From Agarilytica sp045430285 (lineage in GTDB: Bacteria; Pseudomonadota; Gammaproteobacteria; Pseudomonadales; Cellvibrionaceae): 64,000 bases of DNA. The translations under genes were made by a program, and so were the position numbers. Shown here piece after piece: positions 26,770 to 36,483 of the stretch (position 1 is the stretch's first letter; the number at the start of each line of letters is the position of its first letter). The notes beneath the pieces are model-generated. The model did not search any database. It had not been told where the DNA came from and worked only from the letters and a program-made list of their open reading frames with translations. Location of the stretch: assembly GCA_045430285.1 (NCBI GenBank), contig JAILXV010000003.1, positions 1-64,000 of the forward strand. Direction: 5' to 3'.

Positions 26770-27564
26770 GTGGAGCTGGAAATATATCAAGTCGATGCCT
26801 TTGCTCAGGCAATATTTGAAGGAAACCCTGCAGCTGTATGTGTGCTGGATGAGTGGCTGCCTGAGGTGATCATGCAGGCCGTTGCCGCAGAAATGAATTT
26901 GTCTGAGACCACGTTTTTAGTCAAGAAAGACGACGGTTATCGAATCCGCTGGTTTACTCCCAGCGCCGAAGTAAAGCTGTGCGGGCACGCAACCTTAGCC
27001 GCCGCCCACGTACTTTATAACCACTTGGGCCTGCCGCAAACGCCGATTCGCCTTAGCTCGCTAAGCGGCATATTAACCGTTAGGCCGACTCCCGAAGGGA
27101 TGATCTCCATGGATTTCCCCGCGAACTCACCAACACCAGTGGCGCTTACGCCTGAGATTCAGGCCGCGGTGGGTGGTAGCCCCGTATCGGCCCTCGCGGA
27201 TGATGACTTAATTGTTGTTTATAGCGACGCCACAGAAATCGACATTATTGCTCCGGACTTTAACCGTATCGCCGCTTTACCTTATCGCGGCGTTATTGTA
27301 ACCGCGCCTGGGAACGGGTACCGCTACGATTTCGTCTGCCGCTTTTTTGGGCCTGGCGTCGGTATTGATGAAGACCCTGTTACTGGCTCGGCATTTACGG
27401 AACTTGCGCCCTACTATGCAGAAACGCTAGATAAATCACAGTTCTTCGCAAAACAAGTATCAAAACGTGGTGGTGAAGTACACGTCTCCTACGATGGAAA
27501 ACGCGTACTGTTGGCTGGTACCGCCAAAACCGTGATGCGCGGTACGCTCTTTCTTGCCTCATAA
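26770..27564 (+). CDS. PhzF family isomerase/epimerase-like protein
   Basis: A 264-residue member of the PhzF (diaminopimelate epimerase fold) family. The active-site Glu lies in EMNLSETTFLV near residue 45 and the signature CGHATLAAAHVL follows. GIDEDPVTGSAF in the C-terminal half is the second conserved loop. The GTG start at 26770 has AGAGGA seven bases upstream. No phenazine genes are near, so it is one of the many PhzF homologues with unknown substrate. Confidence 0.9.
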   Translation: MELEIYQVDAFAQAIFEGNPAAVCVLDEWLPEVIMQAVAAEMNLSETTFLVKKDDGYRIRWFTPSAEVKLCGHATLAAAHVLYNHLGLPQTPIRLSSLSGILTVRPTPEGMISMDFPANSPTPVALTPEIQAAVGGSPVSALADDDLIVVYSDATEIDIIAPDFNRIAALPYRGVIVTAPGNGYRYDFVCRFFGPGVGIDEDPVTGSAFTELAPYYAETLDKSQFFAKQVSKRGGEVHVSYDGKRVLLAGTAKTVMRGTLFLAS

Positions 27565-27568
27565 TATT

Positions 27569-27598
27569 TTCGCCTCACATAACTTCGCCTCACATAAC
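27569..27598. repeat. 15-base tandem duplication
   Basis: Two exact adjacent copies of TTCGCCTCACATAAC just downstream of the phzF-like stop codon. Most likely a slippage duplication. Confidence 0.8.
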
Positions 27599-27742
27599 AT
27601 AGGAGTGAAAATATACACCGCTGTGACTGAGCCTACTGCCACTCCAATAAATACCCCACGATGGCATAGGCTCTCACATGACCACTTACGTATAGCCGTT
27701 TACTGATACCTGTACATTTAACATCTACTTAATAATCCCTTA

Positions 27743-28408
27743 TTAGCGCGATATAGCTGCGACAAACACCTCCATCGCCTTATCAGCCTCTTTCGTCAAG
27801 GACTGAAACAAGGGCTCACTGGAGTGCTGGGCGTAATAAGCACTGGTAAGCGGATAGTCATCCAGGCTTATTGCCGTCTGACTCATCCTCAACCCAGCGA
27901 CCAAACTAAAATCGGCCATTGTTGTACCTTTATCATGAAAAAATAGCGGCTCTTCCCGCTCAGCGGAATTGTCCAACAATGCTTGCTCCACCATTTTATA
28001 CGCCGAGATAATTTCATGGCGGCTTTTATCTATTCTATTTACGTCTCGCTTAGATTCTGGCTTGATCCCTTGGAGAAAAATGGCGATAGCCGGTGCGCTC
28101 AAGTAAAGATCCGCCAGTCTATCCTTAAATCGCACGTCGCGACCGCCACTGGCATCTTTAGGGATCAGACGCTTTTCTTCATCGCCAATCTCATCCAGAT
28201 ATTCGACGATAATGCTGGATTCCGACACCAACACATCATTGTGCTTAAGTAAGGGCAGCTTTCCTAGGGGGTAAAGGCTCCGGTATGCCGCTCCCTGCTC
28301 TGGATCAAAGGGCATAACATGTTTGATGTCGGCATCCATATGTTTGAAATCGAGTGCCAGCCTTACTTTATGTGAATAGGGAGATACCGAGAAATAATAA
28401 AGTTCCAT
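27743..28408 (-). CDS. glutathione S-transferase family protein
   Basis: A 221-residue cytosolic GST. The thioredoxin-like N-terminal domain carries YYFSVSPYSHKVRLALDFK (glutathione site at the Ser/Tyr), the cis-Pro in GKLPLLKHND and the glutathione-binding SESSIIVEYLDE. An all-helical C-terminal domain follows. It conjugates or reduces electrophiles with glutathione. Divergent from a TetR regulator, the usual pattern for an inducible detoxification gene. Confidence 0.88.
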   Translation of the reverse strand: MELYYFSVSPYSHKVRLALDFKHMDADIKHVMPFDPEQGAAYRSLYPLGKLPLLKHNDVLVSESSIIVEYLDEIGDEEKRLIPKDASGGRDVRFKDRLADLYLSAPAIAIFLQGIKPESKRDVNRIDKSRHEIISAYKMVEQALLDNSAEREEPLFFHDKGTTMADFSLVAGLRMSQTAISLDDYPLTSAYYAQHSSEPLFQSLTKEADKAMEVFVAAISR

Positions 28409-28437
28409 ACTAAAAACCTCTTAAGTCGAGGGTGTCT

Positions 28438-28465
28438 GGAGCGGCCACGCGCTGCGCGACGCTCC
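28438..28465. repeat. GC-rich palindromic element upstream of GST gene
   Basis: GGAGCG and CGCTCC arms enclose the GC-rich sequence GCCACGCGCTGCGCGA in an otherwise AT-rich divergent promoter region. Possibly a REP-like element or hairpin in the leader of the GST gene, 30 bases from its start. Confidence 0.4.
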
Positions 28466-28528
28466 TAATACACACAAGAATGATAAATGGAGAATTTGAA
28501 TTAAGCCGGCGGAAGCACTATATTTTAT

Positions 28529-28542
28529 ACTGACCAGTCAGT
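28529..28542. promoter_or_regulatory. 14-bp palindrome, probable TetR operator
   Basis: ACTGAC-CA-GTCAGT is a near-perfect palindrome located 11 bases before the first ATG of the TetR gene and overlapping a possible -10 (TATACT, 28526-28531). Many TetR repressors bind such dyads near their own promoter. It could control both the TetR and the GST gene. Confidence 0.6.
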
Positions 28543-28553
28543 CAATTAATTTT

Positions 28554-29192
28554 ATGGTATATGTAAATAATGAATACGCTAGAATGGCGGGCATGAGTTC
28601 AGCCGCAAAGACCCCCGATAAAATCCTTGATAGTGCCCAAACCTTGATGCTAAACGAGGGTTATCATGGCGTATCCGTAGATAGCATCATCGAGCGATCG
28701 GGTGTGAGTAAAGGCACTTTTTTTTACCACTTCAAATCGAAAGAGGTACTCGCAGAAAAACTATTGACGCGTTTTTTCCAATTCCGAAGCGATCGCATCA
28801 CGCAATTTATGCAATCACAAGTCGACGAGTTTGATTCTCCGTTAGACGCACTTCTCAACTTTATTGATGGTCTCGCGCCGCTATATCGATCGACACCTAG
28901 CGATTCAGGCTGCTTAATGGCTGCGTTTTCATACCAGCTGCTTAATGAAATGCCTCACCTACGTGAGATGAGCCAAAGCAGAGTGGAAGGCTGGCAGTCT
29001 TTTTTCACGCCCCACTTCGTCAACGCGCTGAACTGCTCAGAACAAACAGCCATGGAGCTTTCCCGAATGATGTTTTGTCTCTTAGAAGGCGGTTTTATCG
29101 TCGAAAGGATTGATCATTCCCATGAACTCGAAGTACAGTTCAAACACCTAAGGCGCTATATTCAACTTCTTGCGGACACCCATACTCGCTAA
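28554..29192 (+). CDS. TetR family transcriptional regulator
   Basis: A 212-residue repressor-type protein. The helix-turn-helix lies at about residues 30-65 (LNEGYHGVSVDSIIERSGVSKGTFFYHFKSKEVL), and the C-terminal ligand-binding domain is of the TetR_C type with a Cys (SGCLMAAFSY). ATGs at 28584 and 28593 are equally possible starts; none has a strong ribosome site. It is divergent from a glutathione S-transferase, the likely target, and the palindrome at 28529-28542 supports autoregulation. Confidence 0.9.
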   Translation: MVYVNNEYARMAGMSSAAKTPDKILDSAQTLMLNEGYHGVSVDSIIERSGVSKGTFFYHFKSKEVLAEKLLTRFFQFRSDRITQFMQSQVDEFDSPLDALLNFIDGLAPLYRSTPSDSGCLMAAFSYQLLNEMPHLREMSQSRVEGWQSFFTPHFVNALNCSEQTAMELSRMMFCLLEGGFIVERIDHSHELEVQFKHLRRYIQLLADTHTR

Positions 29193-29262
29193 GTTTTGAT
29201 CGGCGCGGTATTTGACTGCTATTCTGCTTAAGTAAGATCCACCCCGAGCGCGCAAGGAATTT

Positions 29263-30585
29263 ATGACTGACCCGCAACAATATGTCGATTGGTTTCGACA
29301 ATCGTCCCCCTATATTCATAGCCACCGAGGCAAAACCTTCGTGGTCATGCTGCCTGGTGACTGTTTAAGTGAAACGACGACCGCCAACATCATTAGCGAC
29401 CTCGTACTATTACATAGCCTCGGCGTGAAATTAGTTGTCGTTCATGGCGCACGCAAACAAATCGAACAACAACTAAATGCACAAGGGTTGAGCTCAGAAT
29501 TTCATAAAGGCTTACGCATCACACAACAAGCCCATATCCCAGGTGTACTCCAAGCCGTTGGGGCAACACGCATACAACTTGAAGCGCATTTCTCTTCAGG
29601 AATGCCCAATTCTCCAATGCATGGAGCCAAGGTAAGCGTTCACTCCGGAAATTTCGTGACCGCAATGCCTCTCGGAGTGATCGACGGCACGGATTACCAG
29701 TACACCGGCAAAGTGCGCAGCGTTGAGGCCGATGCCATCGAAAACGCACTCGATAATCGCGACCTTGTGCTCATCTCACCAATCGGATACTCACTGACGG
29801 GAGAGGTATTTAACGTTTCCTTCGCTGAAGTCGCGGTGCAGGTCGCCTTAGATTTAGAAGCAGACAAGCTTATTGCCTATAACGATGACGGCCAGATATG
29901 TGGTGACAAAGGCGCCGTATTTCGTGAAATGACCTTACTCAAGTGCGAGAAGTTCTTAGTCGAGCGTCAGCACCACCAACAAAGCAATACCTACTTTGCC
30001 CTAAGAGCTTGCCATAAAGCCTGTGACGGGGGTGTATCCAGGGCCCATGTCGTATCTGCCACTGAAGACGGCGCACTACTGAAAGAACTGTTCACACGTG
30101 ACGGTTCCGGCACGATGGTATACAGGGATCACTACGAAACCATTCGTCGCGCTCGTATTGACGATGTTGGCGGTATTCTTAACTTGATCAGCCCTCTCGA
30201 AGAGGAGGGCGTGCTTGTCAAGCGATCCCGCGAACGACTCGAAACAGAGATTAGCTACTTTACCGTGATGGAAAAAGACAGTTTGTTAATTGGCTGTGCT
30301 GGACTCTACCCTATGGATTCAGAGAAAGCTGGCGAACTCGCGTGCGTAGCCATTCACCCTGAATACCGAAAGAGCGGTCGAGCAGCCAAACTTCTCACTC
30401 ATATTGAGCGACAAGCTTCTCGTCTATCACTGGAACAGCTATACACGCTCACCACACAAACCTCCCACTGGTTCATCGAGCAGGGGTTCACTGAAACTCA
30501 CGTTGATATGCTTCCGGTTGCACGCCGCACGCTCTACAACTACCAACGAAAATCCAAAGTATTCGTTAAACAAATAAAGTCATAG
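29263..30585 (+). CDS. argA: N-acetylglutamate synthase
   Basis: First enzyme of arginine biosynthesis: acetyl-CoA plus glutamate to N-acetylglutamate. The 440-residue two-domain layout matches E. coli ArgA (443): an amino-acid-kinase fold (about 1-290, LVVVHGARKQIEQQL), the regulatory arginine-binding domain, followed by a GNAT acetyltransferase domain (about 295-435, with LACVAIHPEYRKSGRAAKLL). AGGAA precedes the ATG. A terminator follows. Confidence 0.95.
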   Translation: MTDPQQYVDWFRQSSPYIHSHRGKTFVVMLPGDCLSETTTANIISDLVLLHSLGVKLVVVHGARKQIEQQLNAQGLSSEFHKGLRITQQAHIPGVLQAVGATRIQLEAHFSSGMPNSPMHGAKVSVHSGNFVTAMPLGVIDGTDYQYTGKVRSVEADAIENALDNRDLVLISPIGYSLTGEVFNVSFAEVAVQVALDLEADKLIAYNDDGQICGDKGAVFREMTLLKCEKFLVERQHHQQSNTYFALRACHKACDGGVSRAHVVSATEDGALLKELFTRDGSGTMVYRDHYETIRRARIDDVGGILNLISPLEEEGVLVKRSRERLETEISYFTVMEKDSLLIGCAGLYPMDSEKAGELACVAIHPEYRKSGRAAKLLTHIERQASRLSLEQLYTLTTQTSHWFIEQGFTETHVDMLPVARRTLYNYQRKSKVFVKQIKS

Positions 30586-30638
30586 CGCTTTTCCGATCGC
30601 CAAATAAGCACTAAATATCACCCTTACGTCTCCCATCA

Positions 30639-30666
30639 CACCCTGTTTCTGCAGGGTGCGTTTTTA
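30639..30666 (+). terminator. intrinsic terminator after argA
   Basis: CACCCTG, loop TTTCTG, CAGGGTG, then CGTTTTTA. A seven-base-pair perfect stem followed by a T run. Confidence 0.85.
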
Positions 30667-30707
30667 TTGCCTAAACTTAGATCACTAGGCCTTAAATAGA
30701 TGCGCGC

Positions 30708-32390
30708 ATGACAAATCCTTTACTCAATCAGAACCCAAACGACATTAAGCAAATCGATATCGTCAAGATATACAGCAACAAACGCTGCTTAATTATTGAT
30801 GATTTCCCTGAGATTCGAGGATCATTGAGCCGAACGCTCAAAACCTTCGGCGTCTCCACGGTCGACACCGCTGCAGACGGCCAAGATGCGATAAAGCTCT
30901 GCTCCAATAAAAGTTACGATATTGTATTGTGTGATTACAATCTCGGTAGCGGTAAAGATGGCCAACAAATTCTGGAAGAAGTACGCTTTTTACGTGTGCT
31001 GCTGATGACAAGCCTATTTGTCATGATTACGGGGGAGTCTGCTCGGCACATGGTCTTGGGCGCGCTGGAGTGTCAGCCGGACGATTACATTACTAAACCC
31101 TACACACAACAATCACTCAAAGTACGTTTGAATAAAGCGATCATTCGCCACGAAGCGCTGATACATATCAAACGCGCAATCTCCAAGGGGAACTACAAGC
31201 AAGCCCTGGAATACTGTAATGAAATGATTGCTGAAGGGCACCGCTATTCCGCAGATTGCCTCAAAATGAAGGGACAGCTTCATTTTCTATTAAAACAGTT
31301 GAACGAAGCTAAAGAAGTATATGAAAGCGTACTGGGTAAAAAGCCCGTGGTATGGGCGAAACTGGGGATGGCAAAAACCCAGATTGAACTGGGCAACTTA
31401 GAAGCAGCTGAGGGTGTATTAAAAGAAATTATCGATGAAGACGAACGTTATGTAGAAGCCCACGATATGATGGCAGAAGTCCAGCTCGCGCGCTCAGACA
31501 CCACCGCCGCTCAAGAATGTACACAAAACGCCACTCGCGTCTCCCCTAAATCGGTATTGCGGCACCGTAAACTCGCGGCACTCGCAGAACAAAACCACGA
31601 CGATGAAACCGCCTTAAAGTCCCATCAGCAATCTATTAAATGGGGCGCGAATTCCTGCCATGAATCCGAGCAGGATTATTTCAATTACGCGCGTAAAGTG
31701 TCAGACGTCGTCAAAGGCGATGAGACAAGTGACTCAAAAGTTCTCGTCAAAAATGCGAATAGCTTCCTCGATCGCGCACGTAAACGCTACGCCGATCGTC
31801 CAGATGTCGCCGCTCAAGCTCAGATGGTAGAGACTCAACTTCATACATCACAAGGGAATGACGAAGCGGCACGCAAGTCACACGAAAAAGCGAAGGTGCT
31901 CTATAACGACTTAGCTGCGCCCCCAGTAGAGGCTAGCTTAGAATTCGCCCGTTCTTTATATGCGCTGGATGAGGAAGACGAAGCCCGAGAACTACTCACC
32001 AAACTGGCCGCACGTCATGAAGGCAATGACGATATTATGCGTGTAATCGATGGTATTACCGGTGAACCCATTACCGATGCAGGTAAAAAAGTGGCCGCTG
32101 GGCTTACCAAAAAGGGCATTGGTTCCTACGAAGAGAAGGAGTTCGAAGCCGCGATCGAAGTTTTCAACGAGGCTTTGTTTACCTATCCAAAACATATTGG
32201 TTTGAACCTCAACTTAATCCAAGCCATTCTCTCTGAGGCTGATGTTGCTGGGTATAAAAACAAACACGAATCCATGATCAAACGCTCACTGCGCGCCGTC
32301 GGAAACATCAGCGAAGATCACAAGCAACACAAACGCTATAACTTCCTCACGAAACAAATCGGGAAGCACTATCCTGACGCCTTGGCATAA
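30708..32390 (+). CDS. response regulator receiver protein with TPR repeats
   Basis: A 560-residue cytoplasmic protein. Residues 24-145 are a receiver domain with acidic pocket Asp31/Asp32, phosphoacceptor Asp76 (IVLCDYNLG) and Lys130 (DDYITKPY). From about residue 155 to the end there are multiple tetratricopeptide repeats (for example GNYKQALEYCNEMIAEG, ARDLYA-like helices near 400, and KEFEAAIEVFNEALFTYPKH near 485). No DNA-binding domain, so output is likely through protein contacts. Sensor partner is not adjacent. It lies alone between the argA terminator and ilvD. Confidence 0.88.
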   Translation: MTNPLLNQNPNDIKQIDIVKIYSNKRCLIIDDFPEIRGSLSRTLKTFGVSTVDTAADGQDAIKLCSNKSYDIVLCDYNLGSGKDGQQILEEVRFLRVLLMTSLFVMITGESARHMVLGALECQPDDYITKPYTQQSLKVRLNKAIIRHEALIHIKRAISKGNYKQALEYCNEMIAEGHRYSADCLKMKGQLHFLLKQLNEAKEVYESVLGKKPVVWAKLGMAKTQIELGNLEAAEGVLKEIIDEDERYVEAHDMMAEVQLARSDTTAAQECTQNATRVSPKSVLRHRKLAALAEQNHDDETALKSHQQSIKWGANSCHESEQDYFNYARKVSDVVKGDETSDSKVLVKNANSFLDRARKRYADRPDVAAQAQMVETQLHTSQGNDEAARKSHEKAKVLYNDLAAPPVEASLEFARSLYALDEEDEARELLTKLAARHEGNDDIMRVIDGITGEPITDAGKKVAAGLTKKGIGSYEEKEFEAAIEVFNEALFTYPKHIGLNLNLIQAILSEADVAGYKNKHESMIKRSLRAVGNISEDHKQHKRYNFLTKQIGKHYPDALA

Positions 32391-32500
32391 TCAGATTTGA
32401 ACACCCACAGCCCCTACCGACCCAAGGTAAGGCAACCTTAACCGCTCCTAATAAAATCTGGTATGCTTGCCGACCTTTTTGATTTTATTAGGAGATGGTC

Positions 32501-34342
32501 ATGCCCGTTTATCGCTCTCGCACGACGACATCTGGACGCAATATGGCCGGTGCTCGCGCACTATGGCGCGCCACTGGAATGAAAGATGACGATTTTCAAA
32601 AACCCATTATCGCCGTTGTTAACTCTTTCACTCAATTCGTACCAGGCCATGTTCACCTCAAAGATATGGGCCAGCTTGTTGCTCGCGAAATCGAAAAAGC
32701 CGGTGGCGTTGCGAAAGAATTCAACACTATCGCCGTAGATGATGGCATCGCTATGGGTCACGACGGTATGCTTTATAGCCTACCGAGCCGTGACCTAATC
32801 GCCGACTCAGTAGAATATATGGTAAATGCCCATTGCGCCGACGCAATGGTCTGCATCTCCAACTGCGACAAAATCACCCCAGGAATGCTAATGGCCGCTA
32901 TGCGGATCAACATTCCCGTTGTGTTCGTTTCCGGCGGCCCGATGGAAGCGGGAAAAACAAAGCTAGCCGAACACAATCTCGACCTTATCGACGCAATGGT
33001 CATAGCTGCAGACAGTTCCGCCTCCGACGAAACCGTCGCAGAATACGAACGTAGCGCCTGCCCCACCTGCGGCTCTTGCTCAGGTATGTTTACCGCAAAC
33101 TCAATGAACTGCCTCACCGAAGCGCTTGGGCTTAGCCTCCCTGGCAATGGTACCACCCTTGCGACTCACGCTGACCGGCGTCAACTGTTCGAGCGCGCGG
33201 GCGAGCTTATTGTCGATTTGGCTAAACGCTATTACGAACAAGACGACGACACGGTATTACCACGTGCAATCGCAAATAAAGCTTCTTTTAACAATGCCAT
33301 GGCACTAGATATTGCCATGGGGGGCTCCACAAATACCATCCTGCACCTATTGGCGATTGCCATCGAAGCCAATGTCGATTTCACGATGGAAGACATCGAT
33401 CAGCTCAGTAAACAAATACCACAGCTGTGTAAAGTCGCACCTAATACCCAAAAATACCACATCGAAGATGTGCATCGTGCAGGCGGTATTATGGGAATTC
33501 TCGGCGAGCTCGCTCGTGCAAATTTGCTCACGACCGAGCAACCCACCGTCCATAGTAGCTCGTTAAAAGCGGCGCTTGATAAGTGGGATATTGTTGATAG
33601 CTCCAGTGCAGAAGTCGCAGAGTTTTTTAAAGCTGGCCCTGCAGGTATCCCAACGCAAACCGCGTTTAGTCAATCAACTCGCTGGCCATCGCTTGACGCC
33701 GACCGTAAAGACGGCTGCATTCGTTCTATCGAGCACGCTTTTAGCCTCGAGGGCGGGCTTGCCGTACTTAAGGGCAATATTGCTCGCGACGGGTGCGTTG
33801 TGAAAACCGCAGGCGTCGACGAATCAAATCTAGTATTTGAAGGCCCTGCACACGTAACTGAATCTCAGGACCAGGCGGTTGAGGATATACTGAATGATCG
33901 CGTTAAAGCTGGCTGTGTGGTCATAGTGAGATACGAAGGACCAAAAGGCGGGCCAGGTATGCAAGAAATGCTTTACCCCACATCTTATCTCAAGTCTAAA
34001 GGCTTGGGAAAAGCTTGCGCACTGCTGACAGACGGTAGATTTTCTGGCGGTACGTCAGGCCTATCCATCGGGCACGCTTCTCCCGAGGCCGCTGCAGGTG
34101 GAGATATTGGTCTAGTCAAAACAGGGGATATTATAAAAATCGACATTCCTAATCGTTCTATCGACATGCTTGTTGACGACGCCGAACTCGCCAAACGACG
34201 AGAAGAGCAGAACAAGCTCGGCTGGAAACCACAAAATAAAAGACCACGGAAGGTTTCTGCGGCATTAAAAGCATACGCCATGTTAGCGACTAGTGCGGAC
34301 AAAGGCGCCGTTAGAAATATTGAGATGCTTGAAAACAACTAA
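32501..34342 (+). CDS. ilvD: dihydroxy-acid dehydratase
   Basis: Third step of branched-chain amino-acid synthesis, 2,3-dihydroxy-isovalerate to 2-ketoisovalerate, using an Fe-S cluster. The 613 residues match E. coli IlvD. Cluster-binding cysteines are in SNCDKITPGM (about 125) and CPTCGSCSGMFTANSMNCL (about 190). The start at 32501 is preferred over the in-frame ATG at 32495 because MPVYRSRTTTSGRNMAGARA aligns with the family N-terminus and AGGAG lies eight bases upstream. A strong terminator follows. Confidence 0.97.
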   Translation: MPVYRSRTTTSGRNMAGARALWRATGMKDDDFQKPIIAVVNSFTQFVPGHVHLKDMGQLVAREIEKAGGVAKEFNTIAVDDGIAMGHDGMLYSLPSRDLIADSVEYMVNAHCADAMVCISNCDKITPGMLMAAMRINIPVVFVSGGPMEAGKTKLAEHNLDLIDAMVIAADSSASDETVAEYERSACPTCGSCSGMFTANSMNCLTEALGLSLPGNGTTLATHADRRQLFERAGELIVDLAKRYYEQDDDTVLPRAIANKASFNNAMALDIAMGGSTNTILHLLAIAIEANVDFTMEDIDQLSKQIPQLCKVAPNTQKYHIEDVHRAGGIMGILGELARANLLTTEQPTVHSSSLKAALDKWDIVDSSSAEVAEFFKAGPAGIPTQTAFSQSTRWPSLDADRKDGCIRSIEHAFSLEGGLAVLKGNIARDGCVVKTAGVDESNLVFEGPAHVTESQDQAVEDILNDRVKAGCVVIVRYEGPKGGPGMQEMLYPTSYLKSKGLGKACALLTDGRFSGGTSGLSIGHASPEAAAGGDIGLVKTGDIIKIDIPNRSIDMLVDDAELAKRREEQNKLGWKPQNKRPRKVSAALKAYAMLATSADKGAVRNIEMLENN

Positions 34343-34374
34343 AATATTCGAATCATTGAGAAATTTTAGACACA

Positions 34375-34401
34375 AAAAAGGGGCTTATTAGCCCCTTTTT
34401 A
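34375..34401. terminator. bidirectional terminator between ilvD and TPR gene
   Basis: AAAAAGGGGCT, loop TATT, AGCCCCTTTTT: perfect 11-base-pair symmetric hairpin that would stop transcription from ilvD on + and from the TonB-system operon on -. Confidence 0.9.
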
Positions 34402-34441
34402 TTTATGTGGTCATTTGCCACAACATTAGGTCACACAAACA

Positions 34442-35851
34442 TTACATAGAATCTTTCAAAGCAGCTTGCTGGCGCTGTTCGTTTTTCGCAAACTTCAACC
34501 AATTGTTCACGAAAGCGCGACATTGCTTATCTTTGCGTGCTTCTTCAAATGAACTAACAGCGGATTTAAATTGCTGAAGTTCTACATACGCAATACCCAT
34601 GTTTGTATGCACCTCACATGGCTTTTTCAACTTACCCACGCGCAGTGCGTTTTTACCCGCTTCAACCGCTGACTTACTGTCATCGATATCCCCGTAGAGC
34701 GTGACTAGCTCAGCATACATATTGCCTTGCTCTGGCTTGTACTTTTTCTTGTTCTTGTTCTTTTTATCTTCTCGCTCAGCGGCTTTCACAGCCTGCTTCA
34801 CAACCTCAATAGATTTTCTCGGCTCTCTTGCTGCACGCCAAGCGTTTGCCAAAACTTTGAGGTACTTAACATTCCGCTCTACTTTTTTATCTTTCATGCC
34901 TTTTTCTAAAATGCGCGCGGCTTTGTAAGGTACATCATCACCAAGATACAAATAAGCCGTATTCACAATTTCTTGCTGCTTAGACAAACCGCCCATTACA
35001 TCCACTGCGTCTAGCGATCCTAGCTGTTTACTCTCGCTACCAAGCTGGCCGTAAATATTAGACAATTGTCTCCACCATTTAACTTTCGGGTAGTGCTTAA
35101 CAAGCTTCTCCAAAATCGGCATACCTTCTTTGTACTTTTCACGCTCAAGGTAAAGTGCCAACTGCAAGTTGTACCACTGTTCTTTAGCTACCTTTCCTTT
35201 CGACTCAAGTCGCGCAATCGCGTCATCCACATCTCTGGATGCCAATTTCTTATTATCCATTGCGTAGTAGATGGTTCCGCGCAGAAAAATCTTATCTGCG
35301 CCAACTATCGTGGACAATTTCATCCATAAATCGAGATATTTAAGCGCACCCTTATAGTCTTCTTGAGCGTAATGTAGCTGAGACAATGCATTAAGAGCAT
35401 CTAGCTCAACGGCAATAGGAATATTTGGAGTTTTAGCATAAACCTGTTTATAAGCCCCAATTGCTTTTGGGTAGTTATCCATAGAATAATATGCAAAGGC
35501 ATAAAAACGATAAACTTGGGCTTTTTCGTATTCGTTACATTTCTTCTCGCACGTTTTTTCCATTTTCGCCAACTCTTTAAGAGCAGCTTGAAAGTTCGGC
35601 TTTGCATTCGGGTTCTTTTCTGTATCAGGATTCGTTAACTCCGTAACGACAGCAAGCTTTTTCATCACGCTTTCGCTAATACCAGGCAAACGCCGAGTCT
35701 TTTTCTTTTTGGCTGATTGAGCCTCTGCTGACGCAATAAATGAAGGGGCAGCACCTCCGCTCGTAACTTCCAGAACGACAGAAGAGATGAAACTTATACA
35801 AGTAACGCAGATACCAGTAAGAAATGATTTTGAAATTTTTTCAATTTTCAT
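34442..35851 (-). CDS. exported TPR protein of the TonB system
   Basis: A 469-residue periplasmic protein with an N-terminal signal segment (FLTGICVTCISFISSVVLEV) and several tetratricopeptide repeats (YRFYAFAYYSMDNYPKAIGA, LNALSQLHYAQEDYKGALKY, MGIAYVELQQFKSAVSSF). It is the last of six genes on - and a TPR protein of this kind is regularly found after tonB in TonB2-type clusters. Role probably structural, in assembling the energy-transducing complex or gating outer-membrane transport. Lys-rich near residues 95-130 and 360-380. Confidence 0.85.
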   Translation of the reverse strand: MKIEKISKSFLTGICVTCISFISSVVLEVTSGGAAPSFIASAEAQSAKKKKTRRLPGISESVMKKLAVVTELTNPDTEKNPNAKPNFQAALKELAKMEKTCEKKCNEYEKAQVYRFYAFAYYSMDNYPKAIGAYKQVYAKTPNIPIAVELDALNALSQLHYAQEDYKGALKYLDLWMKLSTIVGADKIFLRGTIYYAMDNKKLASRDVDDAIARLESKGKVAKEQWYNLQLALYLEREKYKEGMPILEKLVKHYPKVKWWRQLSNIYGQLGSESKQLGSLDAVDVMGGLSKQQEIVNTAYLYLGDDVPYKAARILEKGMKDKKVERNVKYLKVLANAWRAAREPRKSIEVVKQAVKAAEREDKKNKNKKKYKPEQGNMYAELVTLYGDIDDSKSAVEAGKNALRVGKLKKPCEVHTNMGIAYVELQQFKSAVSSFEEARKDKQCRAFVNNWLKFAKNEQRQQAALKDSM

Positions 35852-35869
35852 AACTATATATACAACCCA

Positions 35870-36469
35870 CTACTTGGCAATTTTAAATATAAAACGGTTA
35901 CGAACACCAGGCACTTCAATTGCTTCACCATCAATAACCTTTGGCTTATATTTAAACTTCGCCGCGGCTTTCATCGATGTCTTCGCAAAAACACTTTGCG
36001 GGCAATCAGCGATTTTAATGTCTTTAGTTTCACCGGTTTGTGTCACCGTATATTCCACGGTGCAATAGCCTTCAATTCCGCGAGATTGCGCTCGAGTCGG
36101 ATATTTAGGCTGCGTTTTAACGATGGGAAGATAATCACCATCGGAAGAAAACCCCCCTACACCGCCAATACTCAACTTAGCATTCAGCGTTGGCACAACC
36201 GACAACGAGGTATCTGCCTTGAGATTTTCAAATTCAGGCTCTGGCAACTCTGGCGGTGGTTCTTCAGGGTCGTCAGGCTTATCCGGCTTCCGAGTATCAT
36301 ATTCAGTTGATATTTCTTGATCTGGCATAGAAATATCAGGAATTTTAAACTCTCCGCCACCCTCTTCTTCTTTAAGGTTTTGCGAGATCAATATCTGCAT
36401 CGTCAGCAACAATCCGGCAGTTACAATTCCCGCAGGTACTAACGACGTAATAGCTCTTGCTACGTTCAT
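35870..36469 (-). CDS. tonB: TonB energy transducer
   Basis: A 199-residue TonB. A single N-terminal helix (residues about 7-30) anchors it in the inner membrane, a Pro/Glu-rich spacer (KPDKPDDPEEPPPELPEPE, residues 62-80) spans the periplasm, and the C-terminal TonB domain (about 115-199, with YPTRAQSRGIEGYCTVEYTV) contacts TonB-dependent receptors. The short spacer is typical of TonB2-type proteins. 14 bases after exbD. Confidence 0.94.
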   Translation of the reverse strand: MNVARAITSLVPAGIVTAGLLLTMQILISQNLKEEEGGGEFKIPDISMPDQEISTEYDTRKPDKPDDPEEPPPELPEPEFENLKADTSLSVVPTLNAKLSIGGVGGFSSDGDYLPIVKTQPKYPTRAQSRGIEGYCTVEYTVTQTGETKDIKIADCPQSVFAKTSMKAAAKFKYKPKVIDGEAIEVPGVRNRFIFKIAK

Positions 36470-36483
36470 AGGCGCCTACTTTT

